A stretch of 64,000 nt of DNA from Corinectria fuckeliana (Eukaryota > Ascomycota > Sordariomycetes > Hypocreales > Nectriaceae). The first letter of the stretch is position 1. Each line of letters starts with the position of its first letter. The stretch is from NCBI GenBank assembly GCA_019137255.1, contig WPDH01000080.1, positions 310,001 to 374,000 on the forward strand, in the 5' to 3' direction. This document shows, piece after piece, positions 35,121-47,915 of this stretch. The notes below the pieces were generated by a model. The model had not been told where the DNA came from. It did no database searches and worked only from the letters and a program-made list of their open reading frames with translations. Position numbers and translations under genes: made by a program.

Positions 35121-38116
35121 ATGGACGATGTCAACGACCTCGTCGTGACGCCCTTCCGCGACATCGTCGACAAGGGCCGCGCCGCCGTCGCAAACGCCGC
35201 CGATGCCCAGCCCATGCTCAAGGCCGCCCAAGCCCTCGTCAAGGAAGGCGAGCGTGCCCTCAAGAGGATCGAGCCGCTCTGCCGCAAGCACCTCGACGAG
35301 TACGGCTCCAACTTTCTGGATGCCCTCAAGGAGAATGGTGAGCCACCCCGCTGGAACCCTCCGTCACGAGAAGAAACACGAGAAGAAACCCTCCAGAGAC
35401 TGACCCTTTTTGACCCTTTCCCAAGACGACATCGGCAACTATCGCTCCGAATTGACCGACCTCCTCTGGGAGTTCGACGACTTCATCGAGCCCGAAGACT
35501 TCGAAGCCGACAAGTTCGCCGAGCTGCAGGCCCTCTCGCGCAAGGCCGCCCCGCGCATCTACGACATCCTCATGCGCATGAAGCTCGAGGCCCCCGCCGA
35601 CAACGACGCCCGCTCCATCATGACCCGCATGTCCTCGGCCCCGAGATCCCCTCTCATGTCGCCGTCGCCGCCGCCCGTGCCCCCGCTGTTCCCCTACCAG
35701 CCCGCCGCTGCTAACCCCGGCGGCAACGAGCCCCCCACTGTCGAGGCTGCCACCGACCAGCTGCGCCGCATGATGCAGACCCAGTCCGGGCCCGACGCCG
35801 GCCTGTACGGCGACTTCCCCGAGCCGCCGCGCCAGCAACTCACCCCCGTGGAGCCGCCGCCGCGGCCGCCGTCGGCCAACCCGTGGGACGTCAAGGCCAC
35901 GCCGCCCGCCACCGAGAGTCGCATGCGGGACGACTTCGCCTTCGAGAGGAGGGCCCCCGTGGCGCCTGTCGAGTCTCCCGTCGAGCCCATTTCGCCCCCC
36001 ACAAGCCCAGACACAGGGCCCAAGGGTCAAACGTCGACCCGTCCACGTCCGTTGAACATGGCAGCGGACCGGTTGTCCCAGGTGAGCAACGAGTCGAGGC
36101 TCAGCCCCACGGGACTCGAGCCCGCCACCTATGAGAGGACTTACAACGTCTTCCCCGGCCAATCCCCCCGCGGCCGATACTCCAATGCCAACTCCATCAT
36201 GTCCACGTCCATCCCCGAGGACGCTGTGTCGGATCGAGAGTCTCAGGGTGGCAAGTTCTCTCAGCTCGCATCCCGGCTCCCGCCCGTGTACGACCACCGA
36301 CCGCCGTCATCCCGCCCGGAATCGATCGAGTCGGAACGCAGCTCCGTCTTCGACCACCGCCGGACTGACGGATCCACCACGCCTCTCACCGTGGACCACC
36401 GCGGATCCACCATTTCCGGCCTTCAGAACAGTCCTACCCTTGGCACTTCGCCGCTGACCCCGATATACGTCAAGCCCTTGCCGGTGCCCCCCGTGAGGAA
36501 TTCGTCTCGCGAGGCGATGAAATCCCCGACTCCCCCGCCCACGCTCCCGCTCCCTATCCCACCCCGTCCCCCGATGAGCGGGCACCGCAGTGGCCCCTCT
36601 CGTGTGGATCAGAACGGGCACCAGAACGGCTATCAGAACGGGCACCGAAATGGGCACCAGCACGAATTCGAGACGGAGCAGACCCAAATGGTCCCGGACC
36701 CGGAGATCGACTACGGCCCTATCCCGGTCAACAGCGAGCCGGTTGAACCAATCCACCCCCCTAATCCTTACACGGTCGACTGCAGAATCACAGCCACCAG
36801 CTCCTTTTACTCTCAGAAGGGTTTCTGCGAGGGTGCCCAAGAAGTCATGAGGGGAGGCATCGGAATTAAGAAAACCAAGAAGCCGGTTCGTCAGCTTTTG
36901 CTGCCCCTCACATAGCCACGAGCATCAGACTAACGAAGCTGCAGGGATTTGCCACGACTACGACGATTGCAAGATGCGTCAGCTGTCTCTTTGAGCTCAA
37001 CTTCCACGAGGTCGAGCTGGACGTCAACAAAGCCGGTATGTACTCCCCTGGAAGAGTCTGTAGGGACACTGTAATGCTGACTGGAGGCTAGACCGCGGCA
37101 ACTTTGTCAAAAACGGCATCGGCTTCCGTCTTCGGTTCCTGCAGAAATGCCACATCTCGACGCGGCGTTCTGACGATGTCCTTTACGGTTGTCTGTTTTG
37201 CATTCACCAGGGCCGATCCCTCCACGCCAGTGACGCAACTCTCTTTAGCAGCCAGAAGGCTCTGTTCGCTCACTTGGCTCGCCATCCACGCCCGCTGCCG
37301 GAGATTCCTGGACTCGTAGTCGTGGACCAAGAAAGCGTCCCAGATGAGCTGCGTAACGACTACGATCTTCACCTCAAGACCCCGACAGAGCCTCACCCTG
37401 TCATCGAAAAGGGTAGCGCGATTGCGCTCATGCCCACGGGAACGTCCAGGGACGTCGCGCGAAGAATGTACGGCCAGCGGTTGCTGCTAGACAAAACCCC
37501 CGCGCTGGAGCTGGCTCAAGGGGCGAGGGTCGTGGGCATCTCGTGGCCAGACAAGTATACAGGCGAATGGGCATTTGGCTGGCACGACGGCGTCTATGCC
37601 TCCCTGCCTAGCGAGATTCTCAAGCTGGACCCGCCGCCAGAGGACGAAGTTCAGATGAGCGGAACCAGCCAAGTCCAGGTAACGACGAAATGGAAGTTCA
37701 ACCCCAAGGACAAGAAGGGTACCGACTGGCTCAAGTTTGACAAGGACGAGACTCTTGGCAATGTCAGCTGTAAGTGAAATCCCGCGTTTCCGAGCCCGCC
37801 CATTAGATCCTCATCTGACATTTTTCTTCTTCTAGGGGCATACCAAGACCACTGGTGCTGGTCGGGTACTAACTCGAAGGGCAAATGGGGCATCTTTCCC
37901 CAGGCCTTTGTCGATGTCGAAACGCTGCGAGAGCCCAACGCGGCAAACTCGGACCGAGTCAGCGTGCTGAGCAACGAGAAGACCAGCAAATCATCTGTGT
38001 CCGTCCTGTCCAGGTTCGCGACGCGGAAGTCGAATCGATCCGGAAGACCGGTCAGCATTGCTGGCTCGGCGGGCAGCGGCGAAATCCCGCCTACCCCCAG
38101 CTTATACTACAGCTGA
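35121..38116 (+). CDS. SH3-domain, proline-rich fungal protein
   Basis: Exons 35121-35337, 35426-36885, 36945-37035, 37092-37769 and 37836-38116 encode 908 aa. The first 120 residues are helical (DDVNDLVVTPFRDIVDKG, ALVKEGERALKRIEPLC). A long disordered part follows, rich in Pro, Ser and Arg (PPPVPPLFPYQP, PPPRPPSANPW, LPLPIPPRPP) with an NGHQ-type repeat. Then a Cys-containing segment (ARCVSCLFELNFHEVELD, KCHISTRR, YGCLFCIHQG) and an SH3-like region: residues such as ALELAQGARVVGISWPDKYT, GEWAFGWHDGVYASLPSEIL, with WAYQDHWCWSGTNSKGKWGIFP near the end. Scaffolding at actin or polarity sites is a common role for such proteins, but I cannot assign one. Exon 2 ends with a GTTCGT donor; the last exon joins mid-codon at W. 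Confidence 0.85.
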
Positions 38117-41100
38117 ATACCGTGATATTATAATGGCGGGGGTGTGATGGCATGTGAGCTACGACTGGTAGCCAGGAATGGGCGTCGGGAGTCTTGATCG
38201 ATATACCCTTTCTTTTGCACATGTGGTTTCCCATGTATATTGTCTGGTAACCCAAGTTTGTTGTAAAAGTCCATAGATTTGTTGATCAACGAGCTGTCAT
38301 AGGACAGGAAACGAGGCGTTTTCTGCTTGAATCCGATATTCGTCCAGTGTTTATTGCTCGTGGTCGCGGCCATGCCGTCATCCCGGTTCACAACCCAGCT
38401 GGCGCCTTGACCAACCTCCGCTGTGCTTGCGTGGGCCGAGACATTCTGCACAACGTACGTAGGAGGCTTTTCCGAAGGCGTGAATGACTACGGGCGAAGG
38501 CTGTGTGTGTTTCGGAGTATGCAGTGTTAGCCAAGGCTGGGGCATGTGACTAAGTTGGTTGTATGGTGGCCCAATGTTTCTGAATGCGTTGGCACAACAT
38601 CCAATTTTCCACTGCTGAGGCTCGATGGACTGTCCGCCCAGGTCACACGGGGTTCTGGCCTTTCCCAGAATAGGGCCAAGCAGTGTCTCAACATGACCAA
38701 GTCGGCCTGCTCGATGAACTATTTGAGCCGCCGGGACTCAGCCAGCACGTGCGGAAATTAGTTTGCAAGTTCTCGTGGCTTGAAGGCCAATGGTGGTGTT
38801 GCTCGAGCTAAGCGAGCGTGTTAGGGTGTTTTGGCGCGTGGATTAAGCGCCATCGTACTTCGTACTCGCGATTCGGTACCTTTCAGCTCCCCAAACAAAG
38901 AAGCCTGACGCCTTGCGCGCCCGAGAGCTGAGCGCCGCGGTAACCATACTCACGGGGGGTTAGACAAGGACGACCGGAAGCTCTCGGAACACATGCCTCC
39001 TTTTTTGCGACCTGGGGATTTGCTCGGGCTGGTTGATTGGTTGATTTGGCGGCCAGGGTCTCGTGGCGTTGGCAGAAGGCTACCATGAAGCAAGCGACTG
39101 TTTTACTGTACCCTCAAGCAGATGCTGGGAGACTTCTTGCGTTGGGAGCGGGGAGCTTCGGAGAATATCCAACAGATGATCGGCCGGTGCGCAGGGATGA
39201 TGGATGCGGAAAGGCTGCGCTGTCGAATAGATTAGAATGCTAGATTTACGAGCTCCTAAGCCTCAATAGCCATTTACCTGACACTGGGTTAATCTTTGCA
39301 GTTGGTGACTAGTAAAGCTGAACGTGGGAACACGACGGGTGAGCCTTGCCGCACCCCCCGAGCCTTGAACAGGTCCAGTGCAATGTTTTCAGCGGAAGCC
39401 GATGGCATCGGAATCGACGCATCATAGAGTCCCCAACGGGAGCCGATGGCCTTGTAGGAGTTGCATCGCGGATGTGCTGGCAAAATGATCATCGCCAAGC
39501 CACCGATGTTGGCTCCGATGTTGAGAACCCGTCGACGTGGGCCGTGGCTGGGTGGACAAAGAACATGTCGTGCAGAGCTTTGAGAAACCGAATGCACGCA
39601 GACATGTTGCATAGGTACTATGTAAGCTAGGGCACGGCATGCTGAAGGATTTCTTCTGGCCGGGATCGCGGACCCCGGCCCGTTTGGTGGACCGAATATA
39701 GAAACGCCGGACTACTCCACGATGACGGGTCCCTTCGCGGAGATGCTTGACGCTCGGGCGGTCGTGGGCCGCGTGCGGTCGGATCATTGACGGACGTTTC
39801 CCTTGACCAGGGGTTACAAGCGACGCTGTGTTTCGTCGGCCCCTATCATTTGGTGAAAGGGGTGATGTCAGAGGCTGCGGATCATGGGCACGGTCCGATC
39901 CGACGACGGAGGCCCGGCGCAAACTCCGGCTCAGGCGCGGAAGAAGGGGGGACGAGGCGGCGGCAGAGACGGCGGCAGAGGCGGCGATAAATAGAGGCGG
40001 CGATAGTCTGAAGAGGGAAAGATGCGCAATGCTCAATCAAGGCTTGGGCGCAGCACCGCGGGGAGCTGGAGCTGCTGAGAAGAAGCCAAGAAGCGTGGTC
40101 CAGGTACCTGGATAGTGGAGCTTGCAGTTGATCAATGCAGCCTGGAGTTTGACCAGCAAGTCACAACTCCAGGAGACTTGCTCTCATTGGAGGCAGCTAC
40201 TTGCATGGGACGATCCTGAGGCATCCCAAGGTTGGGCGGACGGAAAAATGGTGGTACTGTGGTTGGAGCTTGGAGGTTGAAACGGGGCCAACATGGAAAA
40301 GCCAGCACAGCATGACATGAAAAGGGCTGTCTGTGCCATCATCCATAAGTGCGCCATGCCTGAGTGCGCATGACGATGAAATCTCGGTGTACATGCGATA
40401 TGTGATCATGGATTCATGGCGGCCGAGGGGTGGCACACCAACAGACAGACAGACAGAATAGAGAGAAGGGAAGAAAGAAAGAAAAGAGCATCAGTGTTAC
40501 ATGGAGACATGGAGTCAGGAGTCAGGAGTCAGGCAGCCAACTCGTGGGCCAGCGCAGCATCACGCCCAGACTTTGTTCGCCCAAACTTGTTGCCCAAACT
40601 TGTTCGCCCACTTGTTCCCACAGGAGTGATGGAGAGGATCGGCAGTTCTCGCAGGGTTGCGTCGGTGAGCTTTGTTCGTTTGCCCTTTGCCCTTTATTCC
40701 CATTTCTTTTGTCCCTTGAAGCGATCAGCACAGCGAGGATCAGTCTAGCACAGCAAACGGTAGCAAGGGCAGCTCAGGGGGCAGCTCAGGGAGCAGCTGG
40801 GGATGAGGTGCCCGCAGTTCTCGCTTTGATAGCCTCTGAAAGGCAGCATGCGGTATCAGGTTCAGGGACCGCCTTCAGGCCCTGCTACACGTGCCACAGC
40901 GCTGGCACGACTCTTTCGGTTAGCGCCGATGCGGAACGCAGGTTCTAGGCCCGGGGAGCTAGGCACAGGGAAGCCACAGAGCACCCCTGGTCCCAAAGAG
41001 GCAAAAAATAGTGCATGCATCCACTGTAGCGCCAGGGTCCATCGATGATTGACGGTGCCGGGTCGTTGGCATTGCAACTCAATCTCATCCTGAAACCACA

Positions 41101-41633
41101 CCTTTCCAACTGCCCCATCACCACTCGACGGCCAACATGCTGTCGTCCAGCACGGCATCCGCCCGCATTCCTCTTGTGCACTCGGCGCGTCGCATCAAGC
41201 CCCCTCATCGGGCCTGCGCGCCAATCATCGAACGCGCCGCCCTGAGCCGCAGGTCCACCGCCATCATGGACACCCTGGTTCTCCTTGGCTGAGCTGGAGC
41301 AGTCCCTACTATTATCTTGCCCACTTCGCTGGCGGCCACGCAACCACGTCGGCAGGAAACAGCTCAATGCCGGACGGCGAACCTGGCGCCCGTCTGAACA
41401 TGGTAGCAGTCCAACCATGGCCCACGGCCGGGCATCTGGCTGGCCCTCGACCTTGGGACAAAGAGCCTTTGTGTTTGTACCAATATATAGCTTGCTTCCC
41501 GCGCCCTCCTGATGCCCTCCCACCCCCCATGACTCTGATTCAGTCACCCAAGGCAAGGTATAAAGGTCTTCTGCTCTGGTTGCTCTCTGTCTCGACACGG
41601 ATTCTGTTTTTATTTGAATCAACTCAGAACATC
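38117..41633. other. Gene-poor region between SH3 and GH76 genes
   Basis: About 3.5 kb. An open frame on the minus strand (38451-38128, 107 codons) reads fairly naturally (FKQKTPRFLSYDSSLINKS) but has no known domain and abuts the SH3 gene 3' end. Other frames look random. Short tandem repeats: CAGA units near 40441-40458 and GGAGTCA x3 near 40512-40533. Confidence 0.45.
41559..41564 (+). promoter_or_regulatory. TATA box of GH76 gene
   Basis: TATAAA inside GGTATAAAGG, 70 bp before the ATG at 41634. It sits downstream of the next in-frame ATG (41529), which supports 41634 as the start. Confidence 0.6.
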
Positions 41634-42839
41634 ATGTTGCACGACTTCTCTTGGGGAGGGCTCGTTGCCCGCGCGACCTTTGTCACCTCTGTCCGGCCTC
41701 AGGCCGCCGCTGCAGACTCCCAAACATACGTCGACAGAGCCTACACTGCCATCGACCGGTTCAACGCGGACTGGTATAATGCTGCCACTGGCATTTGGGA
41801 CAATGCGTGGTGGAACAGTGCCAACGGCCTGACCACCATGGCCGACTTCACCACACTCTGCCTAGAGGAAGCCAACAAGCTCAACATTGGCGGCATCATG
41901 CGCACGACCTTCAACAACGCACAAAGGACACAAGTCCAAACCATCAAGACTATGAACCAGGGCCTAGTCTCCTCCACCTACTGCATCGATTGGGACCAAG
42001 GCTGCATGTCGAAGCGCGACTTTCTCGGAAAGCGTGGCTTCGACGACTTCATCAACGACTACTACGACGACGAGGGCTGGTGGGCACTCGCCTGGATCCG
42101 CTCTTACGACGCCGCTGGCGATCAAGCGTACCTCAACATGGCTGTTGAGATCTTTGAAGACATGCAGGGCGCAACCGGCTCCGATTGCGGCGGCGTGTTC
42201 TGGAGCAAGGAGAGGGAATACGTCAACGCCATCACCAACGAGCTCTACCTCACGGTGGCAGCCTCTTTGGCACGACGAGTTCCCAGCAAGAGCGAAGAAT
42301 ACCTTAATATTGCAAAGAAGCAGTGGCAGTGGTTCAGAAACAGTGGCTTGATCAACGACGACAATCTCATCAATGACGGGCTTACTTCCGAATGTAAGAA
42401 CAACAAACTCCAAACCTGGAGCTACAACCAGGGCGTCATCCTGGGTGGCCTTGTCGAGCTCTCCCTTGCGACCGGCGATAATAGCCTGCTTGCCAGTGCT
42501 ACAAAAATTGCCAAGGCGGCTATCAAGGAGCTCGCCAACGACGACGGCATCCTAGTTGAGGCTGACGACTGCGAGCTCAAAACCGGTCATTGCGGCACAG
42601 ATGGGAAGCAGTTCAAGGGCGTCTTTATTCGAAACCTCCGCTACCTCAACACGGTTGCGCCCCAGACTGCATTCAAGAACTTCATCATCGACAATGCCAA
42701 CTCCGTTTGGAAACACGATCGCAATGGTCGCGACCGACTGGGCGTCGCGTGGACCGGCCCCTACGTGCCCGCCTCAGGCCCTTCACACAGCAGCGCTATG
42801 GATGCCCTCGTGGCGGCGATTGCGGTGACGTCTACTTAA
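41634..42839 (+). CDS. GH76 alpha-1,6-mannanase-like glycoside hydrolase
   Basis: Intronless, 401 aa from the ATG at 41634 just downstream of a TATA box. The sequence has the GH76 pattern of an alpha/alpha toroid: YVDRAYTAIDRFNADWYN, WWNSANGLTTMADFTTL, a catalytic Asp pair in YYDDEGWWALAWIRSYDA (about residues 140-157), CGGVFWSKEREYVNAITNEL, TWSYNQGVILGGLVEL and CGTDGKQFKGVFIRNLRYL. Family enzymes cleave alpha-1,6-mannan backbones, or act as Dfg5/Dcw1-type wall enzymes. This copy has no C-terminal GPI tail, so a soluble enzyme is more likely. The N-terminus (MLHDFSWGGLVARATFVTSV, then RPQAAAADS) is only a weak signal-peptide candidate because of its arginines. Confidence 0.9.
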   Translation: MLHDFSWGGLVARATFVTSVRPQAAAADSQTYVDRAYTAIDRFNADWYNAATGIWDNAWWNSANGLTTMADFTTLCLEEANKLNIGGIMRTTFNNAQRTQVQTIKTMNQGLVSSTYCIDWDQGCMSKRDFLGKRGFDDFINDYYDDEGWWALAWIRSYDAAGDQAYLNMAVEIFEDMQGATGSDCGGVFWSKEREYVNAITNELYLTVAASLARRVPSKSEEYLNIAKKQWQWFRNSGLINDDNLINDGLTSECKNNKLQTWSYNQGVILGGLVELSLATGDNSLLASATKIAKAAIKELANDDGILVEADDCELKTGHCGTDGKQFKGVFIRNLRYLNTVAPQTAFKNFIIDNANSVWKHDRNGRDRLGVAWTGPYVPASGPSHSSAMDALVAAIAVTST

Positions 42840-43767
42840 TCAATAGTTCCTATAATACGAATGGCACGGTGGGAAAATGTAGAACGATGCAATGCTTGGC
42901 ATCATGGCTATGGGGATTTTGGCGTTCACCGACGGGGAATCGGAATACTGGGCGGTTGCTTGGTACACGGCTTGAATCAAGAGTTGCCTTGGGAGGCCTC
43001 TGCGGATTTCGATAATGTTTGATACCCCCTTGAGAGGATATATTGCTAGGTTCCTCCTACCTGAGGACACAATTTTACAACCTAAATGTCTTGTGCTATT
43101 TTTCTGAAGCTAGAGGGGATCATCTAGTACCTACGAATTGTGATAAACGGCGTCCCAAACTCTTTAGCATGACGATGCAACATCACGCCGTACCCTACAA
43201 TTTGGTCGCTATCTGGACATGGGCTGGCGAAGCGGATCCTTGTTTCAGAATCTACACTTAGGAGAATAAAGTGACGCAAGGGGGTCGTGGGTATGTAGGC
43301 CTAATAAGAGTCTTGATCGTCCGTGCCAAAAGCAGCTCTTCGCACTTGTCTGCTAACGGCCGATCACTAAATCGACGCTCGTAGTTGAAAACACAGTGTT
43401 AAACATTTACTGCCCACACTCATAGCACCGTGTGTCCGCCAATCATACCCACCAACCAAGCTCTGCTGATGAACATGCAACCGAAGCTCGTGAGGGCGGA
43501 GCCTAGAATATACAAGTCGTTAAGAATGAGCAAAACCCGACATTCGTCGATCACCTCTCTAAAAGTGCAAACGTCTCTGAAAAGGCATCCTTGTTTAGCT
43601 GCATAAAGCTCTGGATCTTCTTACCTAATTTTAAGGGGCAACGGCTAAAGTGTCGTCTGGTTTCTCACGACGTTACTGTCACATCACACCCAGCTGATCA
43701 CCATCTTGGAGACTGCCCCGCGTCTCTAAGCCTCTTGGAACGGGCTCAGACAGGTGCCGCACTCGTC
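42840..43767. other. Intergenic, GH76 3' flank and cofactor D promoter
   Basis: About 0.9 kb, somewhat AT-rich, without a supportable gene. It must include the promoter of the cofactor D gene at its right end. Confidence 0.45.
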
Positions 43768-46700
43768 ATGGATGCTCCAGAGGCAGACCTCGACATCAAA
43801 CTACAGAAGATCTCGGTAGATCTCCTCGGCGACTTTGACCGCTCCCTCCATAATTTCCTCTGGAGACCCGACGGTCATGGAGGCTCGCGGGTGCGCTCTC
43901 GAGTCCGTGCCAAGGAGACGTTCCGGTTGACTTCATCTGTACGTCTTTGTCCCCCAAGTCTGCCGTGCTTTGGGTGCTCGCTGACTCTTTCCCAAGCTTC
44001 TCGATCCTTTCCAGGAACTCCCGCAGTTGCTGGACCCGTATCTGCCCAAGTGGATTCCCCTGCTCGCTGAGGCTTTCCTGAAGCATTTGCAAGCCCGACA
44101 CCGCGAGAAGACGCTCTCATCCCGCTCTAAACTGTTGGTGTCTGTCGAGTTTGCCATCTGCAAGATCTTGTACACGTTCTGCAAGATCCGAGGAGAAAAA
44201 GTCATTGTGCGCTTTCTCAATGTTGAAACCAAGTATCTCGAGCTCCTCCTCCTGGCCGTCGAGGAATCGGAACAGCCCTCGGATGACGAGGAGTCTCTCG
44301 GGAAGTGGTCATGGGAAGAGCGCTATGTCGTTTTGCTCTGGCTTTCTCACTTGCTTCTGGCGCCTTTCGACCTCTCGACCATCTCATCCGTGGACCTGCA
44401 AGACGTGACCACGCCGGGGATCCCAGGCATGAAGTGGCCCGACAACCTCCCCGCCATTACCGTTAGGATGATCCCGCTTGCCATCAAGTACATCGGCACT
44501 GCTGGGAAGGAGAGAGATGCGGCCAAAGCCCTCTTGGTGAGGATGGCAACGCGCAGAGATATGCAGCAGCTCGGCGTGTTGGAAAGCCTTGTGCACTGGT
44601 CTTTGGCTTCACTCCGACCGCAGAAGGACACGCCTCCGCAATCGACATATTTCTATCTCGGAGTCCTCTCCTTTCTCGCTGGCGTGCTACGGTCGTCTTC
44701 GGATACCTCCGACATGAACCCCTACCTGCCAGCTATCTTTTACTCTGTCCATGCCATTTCAACGAACGAGACTGAACTCTCAAAAACCATTGTGTCGTTT
44801 GCGCTAGCGAGGAAGATGGTCCTAAAGGTCATCCGAACCGTTGTCGTTCTGCTTTTACGACAGACCCCACGAGACATGGTCAGCACAGAGCTCACAGAAA
44901 CCGCCATCGGCTACCTCTTGGAAAGGGTTGCTGACAACGACACGCCTGTTCGCTTTGCGGCCAGCAAAGCCTTGAGCATCATTGCTCTGAAGCTGGATCC
45001 AGATATGGCTTCCCAAGTCGTCGAGGCTGTCCTCGAGTCCATCAACCGCAACGTCCTCTGGACCAAGACATCTGGAGCCAAGCCAGTCAGAGATCTGTCG
45101 GCCGTGGACAACCTTGAGTGGCACGGTCTAATGCTGACCTTGTCGCATTTGCTATACCGGCGATCCCCTCCGGCCGACCAACTATCAGATATCGTTCATG
45201 CTCTCTTGCTTGGTTTGTCATTCGAGCAGCGAAGCATGTCCGGCGGTAGCATTGGAGCCAACGTGCGCGATGCAGCCTGTTTTGGTATATGGGCATTGGC
45301 TCGTCGGTACGCAACCGACGAGCTTCTAGCCATCCCAACACACTCTGTATTTGCGGCCAAAGCACACCCAGCTACCAGCTCCATCCTCCAGGTCCTGGGG
45401 ACGGAGCTCGTCATCACTGCGTCGTTGGATCCCGCCGGGAACATTCGGCGTGGCGCATCCGCTGCCCTGCAAGAGCTCGTCGGAAGGCACCCAGACACAG
45501 TTGAGCAGGGAATATGGGTCGTCCAGGCTGTCGACTACCACGCCGTCGCCAGACGATCGAGGGCCATTGAAGAAGTGGCCGTGGGAGTGACGAAGCTCTC
45601 TAGCCAGTACGGCGAGGCTATCATGGACACTATTCTCGGCTGGAGGGGCATTGGCGATCTCGATGCGCCTTCAAGAAGAGTAAGCGGCGCCACGTTCGGT
45701 GTTCTTCAAGTCTCTGATACCAAGCCCGAGGATCACCTTGCCCGCTTCACAGCCTCGATACAGCTCGTCGAGACACACTTGAAGTCGCTCCAAGTTCGCC
45801 AAGTCGAAGAGCGACATGGGTTACTGCTGTGTTTCGCATCGACGTTGGACAATTTTCCAGCACTGGTAAACAAGGGCGCCAGTCTCGAACTGCCCTTGAT
45901 CAACCAGATCATCGCATCGGCATCTGATATCCTCCGAGACCTACAGTCGACTGCCTATAGACGAAAGGAGCTGCTCGCGGAAGCAGCAAGTCGACTCGTT
46001 GTCTCATTGTTGCCAATTCTCATAATTGCAATGATTGGGTCCTCTTCAAAGCAGCCTCTCCATACAGGTCACGACCTTCTCTACCTGGAGAACGGATCTG
46101 GTTACTTGAGTCTCGTATCCGCCCTTGACTCGTCGACCAACGCCAGCGAGCAAGCGCTACGCTTTATTTCCTCCTTGCGTTCTATCATCCCTACATGGCT
46201 CAACAGAAACGAAGTAGAAACCATCGAACCCGCCGCAGAGGCAGCGTTGACACTCCTCATCTTCTCCCAGCCCACCGACCGGAAGATTATTCTGGAAGAA
46301 TGGGCCGGCATGGTGCAGGATCGACCGTCCAGTCGTGCTGCTGCCCACGGCAACGGGTACTTTTACGCCCTGACTATCGCGCAGCCGCTCGCCGAGCTGT
46401 GTGGTGACGCTGCTTGCAAAGCCATTTTGGACCGGTGGCACTGGGACAACGATGTCGACACGAGGGTCGCAATTCTCCAGAGTCTCACGCAGAGCCGCAT
46501 TCTTCAAAACAAGCCGATGGAGTTCCTGGGTCTTATCACAGATAGCCTCAACGACTACACGACCAATGCAAGGGGCGACGTTGGATCACACGTCCGTGTC
46601 CAAGCTCTGAGAGCTGTCAGAGCGCTGTGGAACGGGTTGGGCGATGGACCCGCTGAGGGTGAATGGGCAGAGGCATCAGTACGGGCCCTGTTCTTCAGCG

Positions 46701-47529
46701 TTCTCCGCCTCTCAGCAGAAAAGCTCGATCGAGTGCGTCCTGAGGCCCAGGCTGCGGTTGCACTAGTCCTCCAGGATAGGTTCGTGCAAGGCCACCGAGC
46801 ATGTCGTGAATAGATTGCTAACTCCATCACAGCCACTCCGCGCAGTTCCTCCAACTTACCTTCTCGTCCAAGAGCTACTTCCGGGCCCTGCTCAACCTCC
46901 ACACCCTCAATCATCTGCACCCTCTGCTCCAGAACTTGGCAACATCGGACGCGGAGGCTTGGATGGCGGAGCTAATGGCCGGCTTTGTCACGTCTGCCGA
47001 CACTGGCAACGAGGACCTAGTCATTGCCAGCCGGGCCGCGCTCTCGGACTACTGCGAAGCCAGCCACGAGAACCTCGACGTCATCTGCCAAGCGCTGGTC
47101 CGGAACCTCAAGGCGCGGCAGGGCCAGGACAGAGTGCTGGTGCCGACGCTGGAGATCGCGGCGTTCCTGTTCCACGTGGGCCTCTTCCAGAGGAGCACCG
47201 TCAACCTGCGAAGCCTGTGCCTGCAGACGCAGAAGGCGGGCTACAAGACGGGCAACGTGCGGAAGCTCGAGGCCTGCGTCAAGGTCTACGCCGGGGTCGC
47301 GTCCATGGAAGGCCAGGCGGGCGCCGACGAGGGCGTGCTGGAGGCCCGGAAGCGGCTGGGAGCGCTGTTCTTCCACCCGTGGCCCCGGGTCCGCAGCATG
47401 GTGGTCGACGCGCTCTGGGGTCTCTTGGGGGAGAGGGAGGATGCCGCGCAGTGCCTGAAGGGGGTCGACTGGGGACTGGCCAAGAAGACGCAGATTAGGA
47501 CGGTGGTGGAGGATCTACGGCTGGGATGA
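43768..47529 (+). CDS. Tubulin-specific chaperone D (cofactor D; Cin1/Alp1 homologue)
   Basis: Exons 43768-43938, 43997-46779 and 46833-47529 encode 1216 aa, in the usual range for cofactor D. The first junction was set by the conserved LLDPFQELPQLLDPYLPKW. The protein is built of helical HEAT-like repeats (WEERYVVLLWLSHLLLAPFD, VRFAASKALSIIALKLDPDM, WHGLMLTLSHLLYRR, GNIRRGASAALQELVGRHPD). The last exon adds DSHSAQFLQLTFSS and a further helical domain. Cofactor D captures beta-tubulin and with cofactors C and E assembles the alpha/beta dimer under Arl2/Cin4 control, in the cytosol. Donors are GTACGT and GTTCGT. A start at 44027 would lose the N-terminus. Confidence 0.93.
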
Positions 47530-47915
47530 CGACGGGCGCTGCTTGATGCGAGATGTGCGTACAGTAGTAGACGAGGACAACATCACGAAAACCCAGTGCT
47601 AGCTCCTTCGAGACATCCTAGTACCGTTCACTATGTTAAAGCGATAGGGTGCTAAACTATAGTAAAGCGAATAATATAGTAAATAAGGGTAAGCTTATAG
47701 TTAGATAGTATGATTCTTACTATAAAACTACTAAAAAAGTCACTTGAGATACCCAAAATTGAGCAGAAGTAAAGTAGACATACTTTCGTAATTAGATAAA
47801 ATAAACTGTATGTATTCAAGTCCAAGCTATCGCCTATGTTTGTAAACTTGGATACATTTGGTTGAGAGTTGAGCGCTTTCTGCCAATTCTTAACGCCTAT
47901 CCGTTTACACAAATC
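47530..47915. other. AT-rich convergent intergenic island
   Basis: From about 47632 the base composition shifts strongly to A+T (TATAGTAAA-like runs) for about 290 bp, between the 3' ends of cofactor D and the MTFP1-like gene. No coding signal. It could be 3' UTR sequence or a RIP-decayed remnant. Confidence 0.55.

Noticed and set aside
35326..36297. 323-codon minus-strand frame across the SH3 gene
   Set aside because: Antisense shadow of the Pro-rich exon; Gly/Val-rich composition is the usual reverse complement of Pro/Asp codons.
38128..38451. 107-codon minus-strand open frame beside the SH3 gene
   Set aside because: Reads plausibly but overlaps the probable 3' UTR of the SH3 gene, has no known domain and no clear promoter. 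Left as unproven.
39422..40036. 204-codon minus-strand open frame
   Set aside because: Ser/Arg/Pro composition typical of random frames in GC-rich DNA; no domain, no splice continuation, overlapping open frames on the other strand.
41367..41633. Long in-frame extension upstream of GH76
   Set aside because: It lies partly upstream of the TATA box at 41559 and has no GH76 similarity.
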